From contig JAHDEN010000017.1 of assembly GCA_020628815.1 (NCBI GenBank), positions 1-53,187 of the forward strand: DNA of 53,187 bases, given 5' to 3'. This DNA is from Chloroflexota bacterium (GTDB lineage Bacteria; Chloroflexota; Anaerolineae; Promineifilales; Promineifilaceae). Of this stretch, positions 36,297-45,364 are shown one piece after another. How positions within the stretch are numbered: position 1 is the first letter of the stretch; each line of letters opens with the position of its first letter. Both the position numbers and the translations under genes were made by a program. The notes below the pieces were generated by a model. It saw nothing but the letters and a program-made list of their open reading frames with translations, made no database searches and was not told where the DNA came from.

Positions 36297-37049
36297 TTAG
36301 CCTTCTGGTTCAGCTTCCGGTGCCTCTTCCTCAACTGGATCAGGAATTGGGGTAGGGGTAGGAGCACCATAGATGGCGTCTAAACCTTCACCTTCTTCGA
36401 TATAAAGTGGTAGTTGGAACAGAGGTGGGAAGTCACCATTTGCGTCTTGGCTAATTGCGGCCGTAAATGTAACGCCGGGGATCATTTTCCAGCCTTCATA
36501 AGCGGCGATCTGTTCAATCGAAAATGCCACTACAAATTTGTCATTAATGACACCTAAAGTACGGACTTTTTGGAATAGAAGGACCGCTCGGTCATCCGGA
36601 GATACTAGCCCGTCTTCATTAACGACTGCCATTAGGTCAATGTAGTCTGATTCGTTGAAAATACCGGTTAAACTTTTTGGAATCTCAACAACGTAAGCTC
36701 GCTTGCCAACGGGTAATAGGGCTTCAGGAAACCTGCGTTGTCCAGAAGGAAGCTCTGCTACAAGTTGGTTGGCTTGAACTAGAGAGTCTGAACGCACTCC
36801 AATGGGTCCGATGTATTTCCCCACGATTTCACGAGGGTCAGTGATCACTTCAAAATCGCGATTGGCTGGGACTGTAACCGGCCGCAGATATTCTTCTGCG
36901 CTGCCGATAAATTCAAAAGCTGGAATGTCACGAGCGAAAACATAGGCTACTTCAGTTTGATTTGCTTGGAGATACATCCAACCAAAAACTGCTAGGAAGA
37001 TAACTCCCAAAATTGCTACAAGTGAGCGTGTGCTACTAGAAAGACGCAT
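36297..37049 (-). CDS. CpaB/RcpC-like SAF-domain protein
   Basis: This 250-residue protein has an N-terminal helix (LVAILGVIFLAVFGWMYLQA) and a SAF domain at about 30-100 (EVAYVFARDIPAFEFIGSAE then VPANRDFEVITDPREIVGKY). The usual CpaB/RcpC fold of the Tad system follows (RAYVVEIPKSLTGIFNESDY then IDLMAVV). It ends in a Pro/Glu tail. In bacteria with an outer membrane CpaB helps the secretin; here no secretin is present and the protein is probably a membrane-linked wall-facing factor. The SD AGGAGG lies 9 bp before the ATG. Confidence 0.86.
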   Translation of the reverse strand: MRLSSSTRSLVAILGVIFLAVFGWMYLQANQTEVAYVFARDIPAFEFIGSAEEYLRPVTVPANRDFEVITDPREIVGKYIGPIGVRSDSLVQANQLVAELPSGQRRFPEALLPVGKRAYVVEIPKSLTGIFNESDYIDLMAVVNEDGLVSPDDRAVLLFQKVRTLGVINDKFVVAFSIEQIAAYEGWKMIPGVTFTAAISQDANGDFPPLFQLPLYIEEGEGLDAIYGAPTPTPIPDPVEEEAPEAEPEG

Positions 37050-37188
37050 TATAAATTGCCTCCTGATGCATCGCTAAGGCGATGAACGGTAATTTGAATG
37101 ATTGCTTTGGGTAGATTTAGTAAATACGTGCCCCTCGTGCTTACTAAAATCTAAACCAGTTTCTTGATTAATAAAATTTGTAGTTAGG

Positions 37189-37827
37189 CTACGGATTAAC
37201 CGGAATAATAATTTCAGGTGGGGCGGGTGGAGCAGGTGGTACAGGTAGAATAACCGGAATCGCTTCTGGTTGTTGCGAGTTTGCACCAAGTGTTGCTACG
37301 CCACGTGTGTTAATATCAAATTCAATTCCGAATAGTTTGTGAGGGAGTGTTAAATACACTGCTACCAGAGGGAATACACACAAATCATCACCCGCAGTTG
37401 AATTGTTAAATTCCTCGCAAAGCGGGTCATTTACGTTAGTTGTAACACCCGGGTTAATAACTTGAATATCTGTAACCCTAATTGTTGATAGAGGGGTGCC
37501 TGAGCCTGTGGTTCGGATAATGTTGTTGTTAATTTCAGGCGCCAAGCTAGCAAGAAGCTCTACAGTTGCTTCCGCTTTTTCTATCGCTGCACCTGAATCG
37601 ATTTGAACGTTTCCATTAACGAGGTCGTTTGCAATCGGCTCGGCCGCAGATTGGGCGGCAAGCTCGGCCGTTTCGTCTAAATAATTGGCCAAGCTGTAAG
37701 CACGTTGAACGTTCATGAATAAGATGAAAGTCATGGCTAAGACAAATAAAATGCCTGCACTGATGACCAGAGCTTGCCCACTTTCTGAATTTTGAGTTTG
37801 ATCTTTGTTTGCTGGTAATGATTTCAT
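37189..37827 (-). CDS. TadG/TadE-like pseudopilin with Pro-rich tail
   Basis: This 212-residue protein starts MKSLPANKDQTQNSESGQAL, with a single hydrophobic helix at about 21-45 (VISAGILFVLAMTFILFMNV) and a following helical stalk (LANYLDETAELAAQSAAEPI). This matches the N-terminal Flp/TadE-like layout. The rest is a secreted domain with two Cys (NDPLCEEFNNSTAGDDLCVF) and a Pro-rich end (PPAPPAPPEIIIPVNP). ATG 37827 follows AGGAAG; the longer open frame overlaps the preceding gene. Probably a minor pilin of the Tad system. Confidence 0.75.
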   Translation of the reverse strand: MKSLPANKDQTQNSESGQALVISAGILFVLAMTFILFMNVQRAYSLANYLDETAELAAQSAAEPIANDLVNGNVQIDSGAAIEKAEATVELLASLAPEINNNIIRTTGSGTPLSTIRVTDIQVINPGVTTNVNDPLCEEFNNSTAGDDLCVFPLVAVYLTLPHKLFGIEFDINTRGVATLGANSQQPEAIPVILPVPPAPPAPPEIIIPVNP

Positions 37828-37853
37828 GGTTGATCTTCCTTTAATTTTTAAAA

Positions 37854-38396
37854 CTAACTTCCACGCCAACAGCGAACTAAAGCGGTCTCGGTAATTACAC
37901 CTGCCTCGCCATTAGTTCCGCCGAATAAAGCGTCGAAAGGAAGAACTGCGAACGTCCAATCCATTTGGAGCTCAACTTCAATGTACTGCCCATAGGTACA
38001 GATTGCTGGGCCGGTTGTGTCAACAATCGTGGCTTTATTAACCGGCTCAAGTTCCGCGGCCGTGATAGCTACCCGCACATGATCGTCTGAATCATCTGCT
38101 GGGACGCCTTCCATCCAACTGCGGCTATATCCCATAATGACCATTTCTTCATAGACATAATTTTGAATTAAGTCTTGAAAATCATCTTCGTTGGTGGTTT
38201 CTACCCACAATTCAGAAGCTTGTCGGGTTGCCATGCGGGTTGCCGTAGCCAAATCAGTTCTTTTACGAAAAAGAACCATGAGTTCAAACGTGCCTACAAA
38301 TAAACCCATCATAACGGTCAAAATGAGAGCGAACTCAACCATGGCTTGACCGGCCGGTTTTTGCTTATTTAGGTTAATAAATCTTTTAAATAGCAC
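37854..38396 (-). CDS. TadE-like pseudopilin
   Basis: This 180-residue protein has the TadE start: KPAGQAMVEFALILTVMMGL with one membrane helix at about 19-40, then FELMVLFRKRTDLATATRMA, a short-stalk pattern like that of TadE/TadF. The following domain has two conserved Cys (TGPAICTYGQY and LVRCWRGS at the end). The GTG start has GAGGTG upstream and overlaps the stop of the upstream paralogue by 11 bp. Together with the upstream gene it forms a duplicated TadE pair. Confidence 0.82.
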   Translation of the reverse strand: MLFKRFINLNKQKPAGQAMVEFALILTVMMGLFVGTFELMVLFRKRTDLATATRMATRQASELWVETTNEDDFQDLIQNYVYEEMVIMGYSRSWMEGVPADDSDDHVRVAITAAELEPVNKATIVDTTGPAICTYGQYIEVELQMDWTFAVLPFDALFGGTNGEAGVITETALVRCWRGS

Positions 38397-38922
38397 GCCA
38401 ACACCTCGCTGTTGCAGTTAGGTCAAAGGTTCCTGCATCCGTGAACCCATCAAAGAAAAGGACAAGGGGTATACTAGTATTCCAATCAACTTGCATGTTG
38501 ACGGTTATAAAGTTCCCGTACTGGCATTCTGTAGTTCCTGTAACAGGCGAAAAAGTTGAACCAGAAAGTTCAGTAACTTTAAAGTCTAGTGAGTCAAGGG
38601 CTGGAGTAATATAGCTATTGTCGTAATTAAGATTCTCTAGTTGACGACGTACATATGCTTTGATTTCTTTTTCGCCGTCATCTCCACCGTCCGCGACCCC
38701 ACCAAATTCACCCGCTTGGCGAGCAATCTGTAAAATTACTTTCTCGAGGTCTGATTTTTGCTGGAGAAGATTAAAAATCTCAAAAGAGCCCAGCATGACG
38801 ATGACGATTAGACCGATAACCAACCCAAATTCAACAAGGCTTTGACCTTCGTTAAACCGGTGTGTGGATGTGTGTGTTGTTGTATTGGTCATTTGGTTTA
38901 AATTCTTTTTTCTTTCTTTCAT
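38386..38922 (-). CDS. TadE-like pseudopilin, first gene of the Tad operon
   Basis: This 178-residue protein starts MKERKKNLNQMTNTTTHTST, with a helix at about 36-55 in the FNEGQSLVEFGLVIGLIVIV segment. That is the consensus TadE N-terminus, with Glu5-like FNEG and GQSLVEF motifs. The rest has TECQYGNFITVNM and ends with ARCWRAI, matching the next gene (LVRCWRGS), so the two are tandem duplicates. AGGAATCAA before ATG 38922 supports the start. The promoter of the operon should lie in the region upstream. Confidence 0.8.
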   Translation of the reverse strand: MKERKKNLNQMTNTTTHTSTHRFNEGQSLVEFGLVIGLIVIVMLGSFEIFNLLQQKSDLEKVILQIARQAGEFGGVADGGDDGEKEIKAYVRRQLENLNYDNSYITPALDSLDFKVTELSGSTFSPVTGTTECQYGNFITVNMQVDWNTSIPLVLFFDGFTDAGTFDLTATARCWRAI

Positions 38923-39353
38923 TTGATTCCTGCAGATCAAGCTGTGTTTTGGCACAGTTCGATCGATTCGCATTCTAGCATCAATTAATGTGCGTTCCCT
39001 TGGGTAAATCGGGTACTTTTGTATGATAGTCTTGCTTAATGTAGAAAGATCAGATGGCTTAATTGTCCTACTCGATTAAAAGCCCTGTATTCCGCACTTA
39101 TTTTTTGATCGTAAATGGATGAAAAAATTTGTGTCACCTTTTTTATAGCACACTGTATTTTGTAATGTATAAAGAGGGAGTGGTACTACCGTGAAAAAGA
39201 TGTGACTAAGGAAACGAATCGTTTTCGCAAGGCCATTAATCTGGTTTTGTTAGGAAAATTAACCTTTCTAGAACGACTTAATAACCATCCTAGAACCGGC
39301 TTCTTAAAGCCAAACTTAAGTGATAATTGTCGTAAGGCTGGGTTTTTGAGGGG
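38923..39353. other. Intergenic region upstream of the Tad operon
   Basis: About 430 bp lie between the Tad operon start (minus) and the end of murE (minus). It must carry the Tad operon promoter. AT-rich blocks occur (39120-39180), but I see no -10/-35 pair I would trust, nor a clear terminator for murE. Confidence 0.4.
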
Positions 39354-40997
39354 TTAAAAAAGGGGGTTTTCAGTAGGCAAACCGAGTGAAGGCATAGGTT
39401 TTTTTTGTAGGTAAGCTTGCAGAGCAAGGCGAGTTGCATGACGATCGTCCCAAGGGAATTCTTGGATGCCAAAACACATTGATTGTTCGTGGCCTTTGCC
39501 GCAAATCAACAAAATGTCGGCCGGCTGCGCTAATGTGGCTGCGAGATAAATCGCTTGCCCCCGATCTGGAACTCGCCAAAACGTTTCGCCTTCAACTCCC
39601 CCCTGAGAAACACAGCCAGAGGCCATCATTTCTAAAATTCCCTCGAGTGGCTCGGTGCGTGGGTCCTCTGCGGTGAGGATTGTGATGTCCGCTTTTTGGG
39701 CCGAAGTTTCGGCCATCAGGCGCCGTTTTTCGATGTCTCGTTTGCCCGCACTGCCAAATACAGTGATGATTTTTCCTCGAGTTGAAGAATCTTTTTGCAA
39801 CATGTTTTTGGCAGATTCAATCGCCTTATCAAGTGCATCTGGGGTGTGAGCAAAGTCAACAATGGTCAAAAAAGGTTGTCCTTCATCGATCCTTTCCATC
39901 CGGCCGCTGACCGCTTTTACCGCCGCAACCCCATCTTTGATTTGGTCGATAGTGACCCCCAATGCTTGGGCTACAGCGGCCGCACACAAAATGTTCGAAA
40001 CGTTAAATTGACCTAAAAGTTCCGTGAAAATGGGTGAAGAGTGGGTTCTAGGTAACAGTGAAAGTTGAAATTGTGTGTTTTTCGCAGAAAACTGAACATC
40101 GGATCCGGTTACATCCGGCCGATTCCCATCTGGTTTCAAAAATTGCCCAAACGAAACCTGTTTGGGGGCTTCAATCTGACTAAACTCCGCATAAACAGGG
40201 TCGTCACTATTTAAGACAAGATGTCCGTTAGGATGTTGGCTGGCGATTTCAAACAGCCGCTTTTTGGCTGCCACATACTCTGCATAGGAACCATGGTAGT
40301 CGATATGCTCATGGGTGATGTTGGTTAAGACTCCAAATTCGTAGGGGACTGCGGTGACTCGGTGCTGGGCTAAGCCGTGTGATGTCGTTTCGATAATGCA
40401 GTGGGTTAAGCCAGAATCAACCATGCGGCGCAGGTAGCCTTGCAACTGGGGAGCGGCCGGGGTTGTCACATGCAGGCCAGTTGGCTCTTCCACATCCCCA
40501 AAAACGGCTCGAATGGTGGTGATTAGACCGCATTTGATACCTGCCTGCTGCAGGATGCCAAACAAAATTGCGCCGGTTGTGGTTTTCCCATTGGTTCCAG
40601 TTAGCCCGATGATCCGCAGGTGTTGCCCCGGGAAATCGTGCCAAGCGGCCGCCAACCACGCGGTTGATTCGGCCGAATCGGTTGTTTCAAAGTAGAGGAC
40701 ATCGCTGGGGATCGGTTGATCCAAGTCCGCCAACGGCCGTTGCCCGATAATAACCGTTGCCCCTTTGTCGATCGCCTGCGGAATATAAGGATGGCCGTCT
40801 GTGCCGGTGCGCACCCTGGCTACAAAGATCGAACCATCTATCACGTCCCCCGTGTGTTCTACGATATTACTAACACCGCGATCAGCCCCATCCTCTTGAA
40901 GCAAATGTGCAAAGTGGGGCGGTTGTAGGTTGTTTGTGCCAGTAACGGCTGATTCCCATTTTTGAAATAAAGATAGAAGTGATCTCGATTCAGTCAT
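39354..40997 (-). CDS. murE: UDP-N-acetylmuramoyl-tripeptide synthetase (MurE type)
   Basis: This 547-residue Mur ligase adds the third amino acid to UDP-MurNAc-dipeptide in the cytoplasm. It has ATP loop GTNGKTT (134-140), HCIIETTSHGL, LTNITHEHIDYHGSYAEYVA, VSGRMERIDEGQPFLTIVDF, GSAGKRDIEKRRLMAE and LLICGKGHEQ. The substrate-selecting region reads LTAEDPRTE rather than the DNPR of diaminopimelate enzymes. A different third residue such as ornithine or lysine is therefore possible; ornithine is found in some Chloroflexi (inference). The nearest genes are not other mur genes. Confidence 0.92.
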   Translation of the reverse strand: MTESRSLLSLFQKWESAVTGTNNLQPPHFAHLLQEDGADRGVSNIVEHTGDVIDGSIFVARVRTGTDGHPYIPQAIDKGATVIIGQRPLADLDQPIPSDVLYFETTDSAESTAWLAAAWHDFPGQHLRIIGLTGTNGKTTTGAILFGILQQAGIKCGLITTIRAVFGDVEEPTGLHVTTPAAPQLQGYLRRMVDSGLTHCIIETTSHGLAQHRVTAVPYEFGVLTNITHEHIDYHGSYAEYVAAKKRLFEIASQHPNGHLVLNSDDPVYAEFSQIEAPKQVSFGQFLKPDGNRPDVTGSDVQFSAKNTQFQLSLLPRTHSSPIFTELLGQFNVSNILCAAAVAQALGVTIDQIKDGVAAVKAVSGRMERIDEGQPFLTIVDFAHTPDALDKAIESAKNMLQKDSSTRGKIITVFGSAGKRDIEKRRLMAETSAQKADITILTAEDPRTEPLEGILEMMASGCVSQGGVEGETFWRVPDRGQAIYLAATLAQPADILLICGKGHEQSMCFGIQEFPWDDRHATRLALQAYLQKKPMPSLGLPTENPLF

Positions 40998-41073
40998 TTA
41001 GACGGTCCGTGTTAGAATTGGGGCGGTATCTTGTCATCGTTGATATTTTGCAAGATATACAATAATTTTTAAG

Positions 41074-41112
41074 GCTGAACATGCAGTAACTGTCCCGAGT
41101 TAGATGTTCAGC
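41074..41112 (+). promoter_or_regulatory. Leader hairpin upstream of the Cys-rich protein gene
   Basis: GCTGAACAT (41074-41082) pairs with ATGTTCAGC (41104-41112), with a smaller AACT/AGTT stem inside, and TGTTTTGG follows. It lies 75 bp before the start codon of the next gene. It may be a transcription attenuator or a protein-binding leader. Function inferred. Confidence 0.4.
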
Positions 41113-41186
41113 TGTTTTGGAACGGAAATTATTTTGGGACAATTTTTGATATTCCGCTCCTAAGGCTCAGAATTTTACAGACTTTC

Positions 41187-41831
41187 ATGACTGAACCACA
41201 ACAAGACTCACCAGAATTAGAGAATTCTGATCAAGAAACGCCAAAATCAGAACAAAAAAATAAACGGACCAATTCAAAACCGCGACAACCGAAGAACAAA
41301 TCGCGAGCGCGTAAAGGTAGCTCCGGCCGAGATTCGGAGAAAAAAACAGAATCTGGGGGATTTAACCGGGATTCTAAAGGCTTCAAACTGTCACCCGATA
41401 GTTTAGTGCGCCATTTCTTAGGTTGCCGTATCTGCTGCTACTTTCTAACCGGCACACAAGTTATTTACGGCCGTGATGTCGTTGACCGCATGGTTGATGA
41501 ATTTGACGGCAAATGGTTCTCGATTCCATTGGGGTATGAGACTCGAAAGCTGATGCAGCAAACGTATGGCTTGCGTTTAGACCAGCAAGAGCAGTATGTA
41601 GATTTTTCTTGTGAAGTGTGCTGTAGACGATTTACGATTGAAATCCCTGAAAATGAGCCAGTAGCTGTGGAAGAGGCTGTGTTGACTAAAACAGATGACG
41701 AGGGGGCTGAGTCGAGGATCGAAGTCGAAATCGAAGCGGTTCCGGCAAGAAGAACGATTGAGCAGAATGTGCAAGAGTGGAATGAGGGGAACCTGCCGAT
41801 GATGCGGGTTGAGTTTAAGCACAGGCGTTAA
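41187..41831 (+). CDS. Cys-rich, probably zinc-binding protein of unknown function
   Basis: This 214-residue protein has a disordered, Lys/Ser/Glu-rich N-terminus (about 1-70) like nucleic-acid-binding tails (PRQPKNKSRARKGSSGRDSE). A globular part follows with two cysteine pairs, FLGCRICCYF (about 78-83) and FSCEVCCRRFTIEI (about 140-147), that can form a zinc site. Between them is WFSIPLGYETRKLMQQTYGL. The end is acidic, then basic. I do not know the family. The paired CxxCC knuckles and basic tail suggest RNA or DNA binding (inference). No neighbour on the same strand gives a clue. Confidence 0.7.
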   Translation: MTEPQQDSPELENSDQETPKSEQKNKRTNSKPRQPKNKSRARKGSSGRDSEKKTESGGFNRDSKGFKLSPDSLVRHFLGCRICCYFLTGTQVIYGRDVVDRMVDEFDGKWFSIPLGYETRKLMQQTYGLRLDQQEQYVDFSCEVCCRRFTIEIPENEPVAVEEAVLTKTDDEGAESRIEVEIEAVPARRTIEQNVQEWNEGNLPMMRVEFKHRR

Positions 41832-41857
41832 ATAAATTAGGTTAAGGTCGCCTACAC

Positions 41858-41875
41858 AGCCCGATTTATCGGGCT
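41858..41875. terminator. Hairpin between convergent genes
   Basis: AGCCCGA pairs with TCGGGCT around TTTA. It lies between the end of the Cys-rich gene (plus) and the methyltransferase gene (minus). The T-run is poor, so confidence is moderate. Confidence 0.45.
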
Positions 41876-41891
41876 TGATGATATAGACCGC

Positions 41892-42671
41892 TTATGTTGT
41901 GGTGCGTTGTCGTAGCGCTTCAAACAGGATGATACTGCCTGCCACCCCCGCATTTAACGATTCAGATGACTGTGCCATAGGGATTGAAATGAGGCTGTCG
42001 CAAACGTTTCGCGCTTCGCTACTTGCCCCGTTCGCCTCGCCGCCGATCATAATTCCGCTCGGCTGAGTCCAGTCAACCTGCGTATAACTCACATCTCCGG
42101 TTGCATCTGCCAAATAAACGCTGCAAGGTTCCCATAGGGTAGCCCCATCTGCCCAGTTTGTTTGCTGGATGGGGATTTTCAAAAGCGCACCCATCGAGCT
42201 GCGGACAACCTTGGGATTAAACGGATCAACACAGCCTGGCCCTAAAACAATGCCCTCAGCCCCGGCCGCCAACGCCGACCGAATTAAAGTTCCCAGATTG
42301 CCCGGATCACGGATTTGATCAAGCAGTAGCAGAAAATCTGGTGCAGTGGGCCATGCAAGCTGAGGCATCGGCAATACTGCGAGGACGCCTGAGGGCGAAT
42401 CAGTATCGGCTAGATTTTTGAGGATGTTGGGATCAATCGTTCTCGGCGCTCCGGTCTGGGATTCAAGCTGATCGGCTAAGCTCCGATTCTCCTCCAGCCA
42501 CTGCTCGGTGGCGAGCCAAACGGAAAGCTGACTGTTTGACCGATAAATTTCATCCATCCAGCGGGTGCCTTCAATCACAAAAGCCCCTTCCCGCTGCCTA
42601 AAACGGCGGTCTGAAAGGAGCTTTTTAATTTGCTTGACTTGAGTGTTGGTTGAACTTGAAATATCTGGCAT
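41892..42671 (-). CDS. SpoU/TrmH-family RNA 2'-O-methyltransferase
   Basis: This 259-residue enzyme has a substrate-binding N-terminal domain (VKQIKKLLSDRRFRQREGAF with VIEGTRWMDE) and a SPOUT domain: LLDQIRDPGNLGTLIRSALA, EGIVLGPGCVDPFNPKVVRS, SMGALLKIPI, GIMIGGEANGASSEA and IPMAQSSESLNAGVAGSIIL. The NxGxxxR motif, the GxEANG loop and the SLN loop all match 2'-O-ribose methyltransferases of 23S rRNA or tRNA (RlmB/TrmH group). It begins 3 bp after the ppk stop codon, so the two are co-transcribed. Confidence 0.9.
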   Translation of the reverse strand: MPDISSSTNTQVKQIKKLLSDRRFRQREGAFVIEGTRWMDEIYRSNSQLSVWLATEQWLEENRSLADQLESQTGAPRTIDPNILKNLADTDSPSGVLAVLPMPQLAWPTAPDFLLLLDQIRDPGNLGTLIRSALAAGAEGIVLGPGCVDPFNPKVVRSSMGALLKIPIQQTNWADGATLWEPCSVYLADATGDVSYTQVDWTQPSGIMIGGEANGASSEARNVCDSLISIPMAQSSESLNAGVAGSIILFEALRQRTTT

Positions 42672-42674
42672 CGG

Positions 42675-44801
42675 CTAACCCAATCCCACCGATTGAATGT
42701 AGGTTTTGCGCTGGTTTAAGTACCACTGTTGGGCGTTAAACAACTCGTCTTCGGCCGGTATTTCTTGGGCGATGGGGACATACTGGCCGCCCGGTTTCAG
42801 CATGTAGCTTTTGGCCGTATCCCGACGGTAGACGTCTAAAATATTTTCAACAATTTCTTTTTGAAGCGTCTCGTTTTGAATGGGGAAAATCGTTTCGATG
42901 CGCCGATCAAGATTTCGCGGCATGAGATCTGCGCTGCCTGCAAACAATTTCGGTTTGCCGTTGTTTCCAAAATAGAAAATGCGCGTGTGCTCTAGAAAAC
43001 GGCCGATGTAGCTTTTAACGCTGATATTGTCACTAATCCCCGGTAATCCCGGCCGCAAACAGCATATTCCCCGAATCATGAGCTCGACGTTTACCCCGTT
43101 CATCGATGCCCGGTAAAGCGCTTGAATCACCTTGGCATCCACCAAATGATTTAGTTTGAAAACCATGTGCCCTTTCTCACCCAGCTTTGTCTCTTGCTCA
43201 ATCATATCTAGCATTTGAGAGCGAGCCGATTTTGGGGCGACCAACAGCTTGCGATACACCGATTGATTCGAGTAGCCAGTAAGCACATTAAACAGCTCTG
43301 AAATGTCAGAGCAAATATCAGTATCGGTGGTCATAAAGCCAAGATCTGTGTAGATACGGGCTGTCGCGGTGTTGTAGTTGCCGGTACTTAGATGAACGTA
43401 CCGTTTTAACCCTTCCCGCTCACGTCGCACAACCAAAGTGATTTTGGCATGGGTTTTAAGCCCAATTAAGCCGTACACAACATGTACGCCAGCATTTTCC
43501 AACGCTCTGGCCCATTCAATGTTGCTCTCCTCATCAAAACGGGCCTTGAGTTCAACCAGCACCGTCACCTGTTTGCCATTTTGTCGCGCCCGCATCAAAG
43601 CCTCGAGGATTGGGGAGTTTGAATCGACCCGATAGAGGGTTTGTTTGATCGCCAATACGTCACGGTCTGTGGCCGCATCTTCAATAAAATTGATAACCGG
43701 TGCGAAGCTGTCGTACGGATGGTGCAAAAGCACTTCTTGCCGAGAGATGACCCGAAACATATTGTCCCCACTGCGGAACGGGGCGGGAATGGCTGGGTAA
43801 ACGGGGGGATCTTTTAATTCCGGCCGATCAATGCCCATGAGCTGAAACAGGCTTCCCATCCCCAAAGGGCCATCAATGGTGTAAATATCAAGCTGGGTCG
43901 TTTCAAGATTCGCCATCAAAATGTCACGAATCCGATCCGGGCAGGATGAGGCAACTTCTAGCCGAACAACAAAGCCAAACGGCCGTTTGCGCAGATTTTC
44001 CTCCATCGTTGCCAGCAGGTCATCCGCCTCATCTTCCTGTAGCTCAATGTCCGTATTGCGGGTCACTCTAAAAGGATGGGCTTCTTCAATCTCCATCCCT
44101 GGAAAAAGGCGATCTAAGTTTGCAATGATGACATCTTCGAGCCAAACAAACTTTTGTACTTTGGGTTGAATCAGCTCATCTGGGTCAAGCGGGTTAAGTG
44201 GCACCAAACGGGGTAGCGTGTCTGGAACCTTGATTCTGGCAAAATGACGATCCCCTTGATTTGGATCACGGACCACAACGGCCAAATTTAAGCTTAGATT
44301 TGAGATGTGTGGAAATGGATGACCGGGATCAAACGCAAGTGGTGTGAGCACTGGGAACAGCTGCTGTTCAAAATAGCGGCTCACATTTTTCTTTTGCTTC
44401 GACTTTAAATCGTCATATTTCAACAGGTGGATGCCGTTTTTCTTGAGGCTCGGTTCAAGATTCGCCCGCCAATTGTGCATTTGCAACGTGTTCAACTCAT
44501 CTACTGAACGATGAATCGAAACCAACTGCTCCCGGGGGGTGAGCCCGTCAGGGGGCGATTCTGGGATGCCGAGCATGACCTGTTGTCGAATACCAGAAAC
44601 ACGAACCATAAAAAACTCATCCATATTATTGCTAAAGATCGCGTTGAATTTAACCCGTTCTAGGATTGGATGGTCGATGTTGAGACCTTCCATCAGCACA
44701 CGCCGGTTAAACTCAATCGTGCTGAGTTCCCGGTTAATGTAATAGCTGGGATTGGTTAAGTCTTCTGTGATTTGTTCGATTTCTGGTGTTGCTGAATCCA
44801 T
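42675..44801 (-). CDS. ppk1: Polyphosphate kinase 1
   Basis: This 708-residue enzyme makes inorganic polyphosphate from ATP and reverses the reaction. It has the N-terminal FNRRVLMEGLNIDHPILERV, the phospho-histidine segment YGLIGLKTHAKITLVVRRE, the phospholipase D-like second half with LMIRGICCLRPGLPGISDNI and FLEHTRIFYFGNNGKP, and ADLMPRNLDRRIETIFPI. The length matches the family. It overlaps the acetyltransferase stop by one base (TAATG) and precedes the methyltransferase by 3 bp, giving a three-gene operon. Confidence 0.95.
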   Translation of the reverse strand: MDSATPEIEQITEDLTNPSYYINRELSTIEFNRRVLMEGLNIDHPILERVKFNAIFSNNMDEFFMVRVSGIRQQVMLGIPESPPDGLTPREQLVSIHRSVDELNTLQMHNWRANLEPSLKKNGIHLLKYDDLKSKQKKNVSRYFEQQLFPVLTPLAFDPGHPFPHISNLSLNLAVVVRDPNQGDRHFARIKVPDTLPRLVPLNPLDPDELIQPKVQKFVWLEDVIIANLDRLFPGMEIEEAHPFRVTRNTDIELQEDEADDLLATMEENLRKRPFGFVVRLEVASSCPDRIRDILMANLETTQLDIYTIDGPLGMGSLFQLMGIDRPELKDPPVYPAIPAPFRSGDNMFRVISRQEVLLHHPYDSFAPVINFIEDAATDRDVLAIKQTLYRVDSNSPILEALMRARQNGKQVTVLVELKARFDEESNIEWARALENAGVHVVYGLIGLKTHAKITLVVRREREGLKRYVHLSTGNYNTATARIYTDLGFMTTDTDICSDISELFNVLTGYSNQSVYRKLLVAPKSARSQMLDMIEQETKLGEKGHMVFKLNHLVDAKVIQALYRASMNGVNVELMIRGICCLRPGLPGISDNISVKSYIGRFLEHTRIFYFGNNGKPKLFAGSADLMPRNLDRRIETIFPIQNETLQKEIVENILDVYRRDTAKSYMLKPGGQYVPIAQEIPAEDELFNAQQWYLNQRKTYIQSVGLG

Positions 44802-45364
44802 TAGTTTACTTTTGAATAGATCAAGGTGTTCGACAGTTCTTTGGTGATGTGGTGGCGCCGATGGTGTTTTAGGGTGCCATCTAATGTGTATCCGGCCCGT
44901 TCAGCCACGGCCGCGCTGCGTGTGTTTGTGGCATCGCACTGAATTTCGACCCGTTTCGCTTTTAGGGTGCCAAAGGCGAATTCGGTGAGGGCGTTTACCG
45001 CTTCAGTGACATAGCCACGGCCGGTATAGTTGGGGTTAAGCCAATATCCAATTTCAAACGAGGGAACATCCCAGTTCAGATTGTGAAAGCCGGTTCCACC
45101 GATCATTTTCCCATTTTCTTTAGAAATTATAACCAGCATTAGATTGGTACGGGCGATGAATGCCACATGATTTTCACGCACCATCTTCTCATACCCCTCT
45201 TCATCAGGAATCTCCACCGCCCATTCCATCCAATCTTTTAGGTAAGATTGGCTCTCAACCACAGATTGGCGCAGGGCTTTGCCGTCTCCCGGCCGGGTAG
45301 AACGCAGGATTAATCTTTCAGTTTCAATTTGATCTGGGAACTCAATTAATATAGGATTCGCCAC
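44801..45364 (-). CDS. GNAT-family N-acetyltransferase (RimJ/RimL-like)
   Basis: This 187-residue protein has RLILRSTRPGDGKALRQSVV at the N-terminus, then MIGGTGFHNLNWDVPSFEIG, YWLNPNYTGRGYVTEAVNAL (acetyl-CoA pyrophosphate loop), RVEIQCDATNTRSAAVAERA and GYTLDGTLKHH. This is the GNAT fold as in RimJ/RimL and antibiotic-acetylating relatives. Substrate unknown. The GTG start has an AGAGG site upstream. It is the first gene of the ppk operon. Confidence 0.9.
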   Translation of the reverse strand: MANPILIEFPDQIETERLILRSTRPGDGKALRQSVVESQSYLKDWMEWAVEIPDEEGYEKMVRENHVAFIARTNLMLVIISKENGKMIGGTGFHNLNWDVPSFEIGYWLNPNYTGRGYVTEAVNALTEFAFGTLKAKRVEIQCDATNTRSAAVAERAGYTLDGTLKHHRRHHITKELSNTLIYSKVN

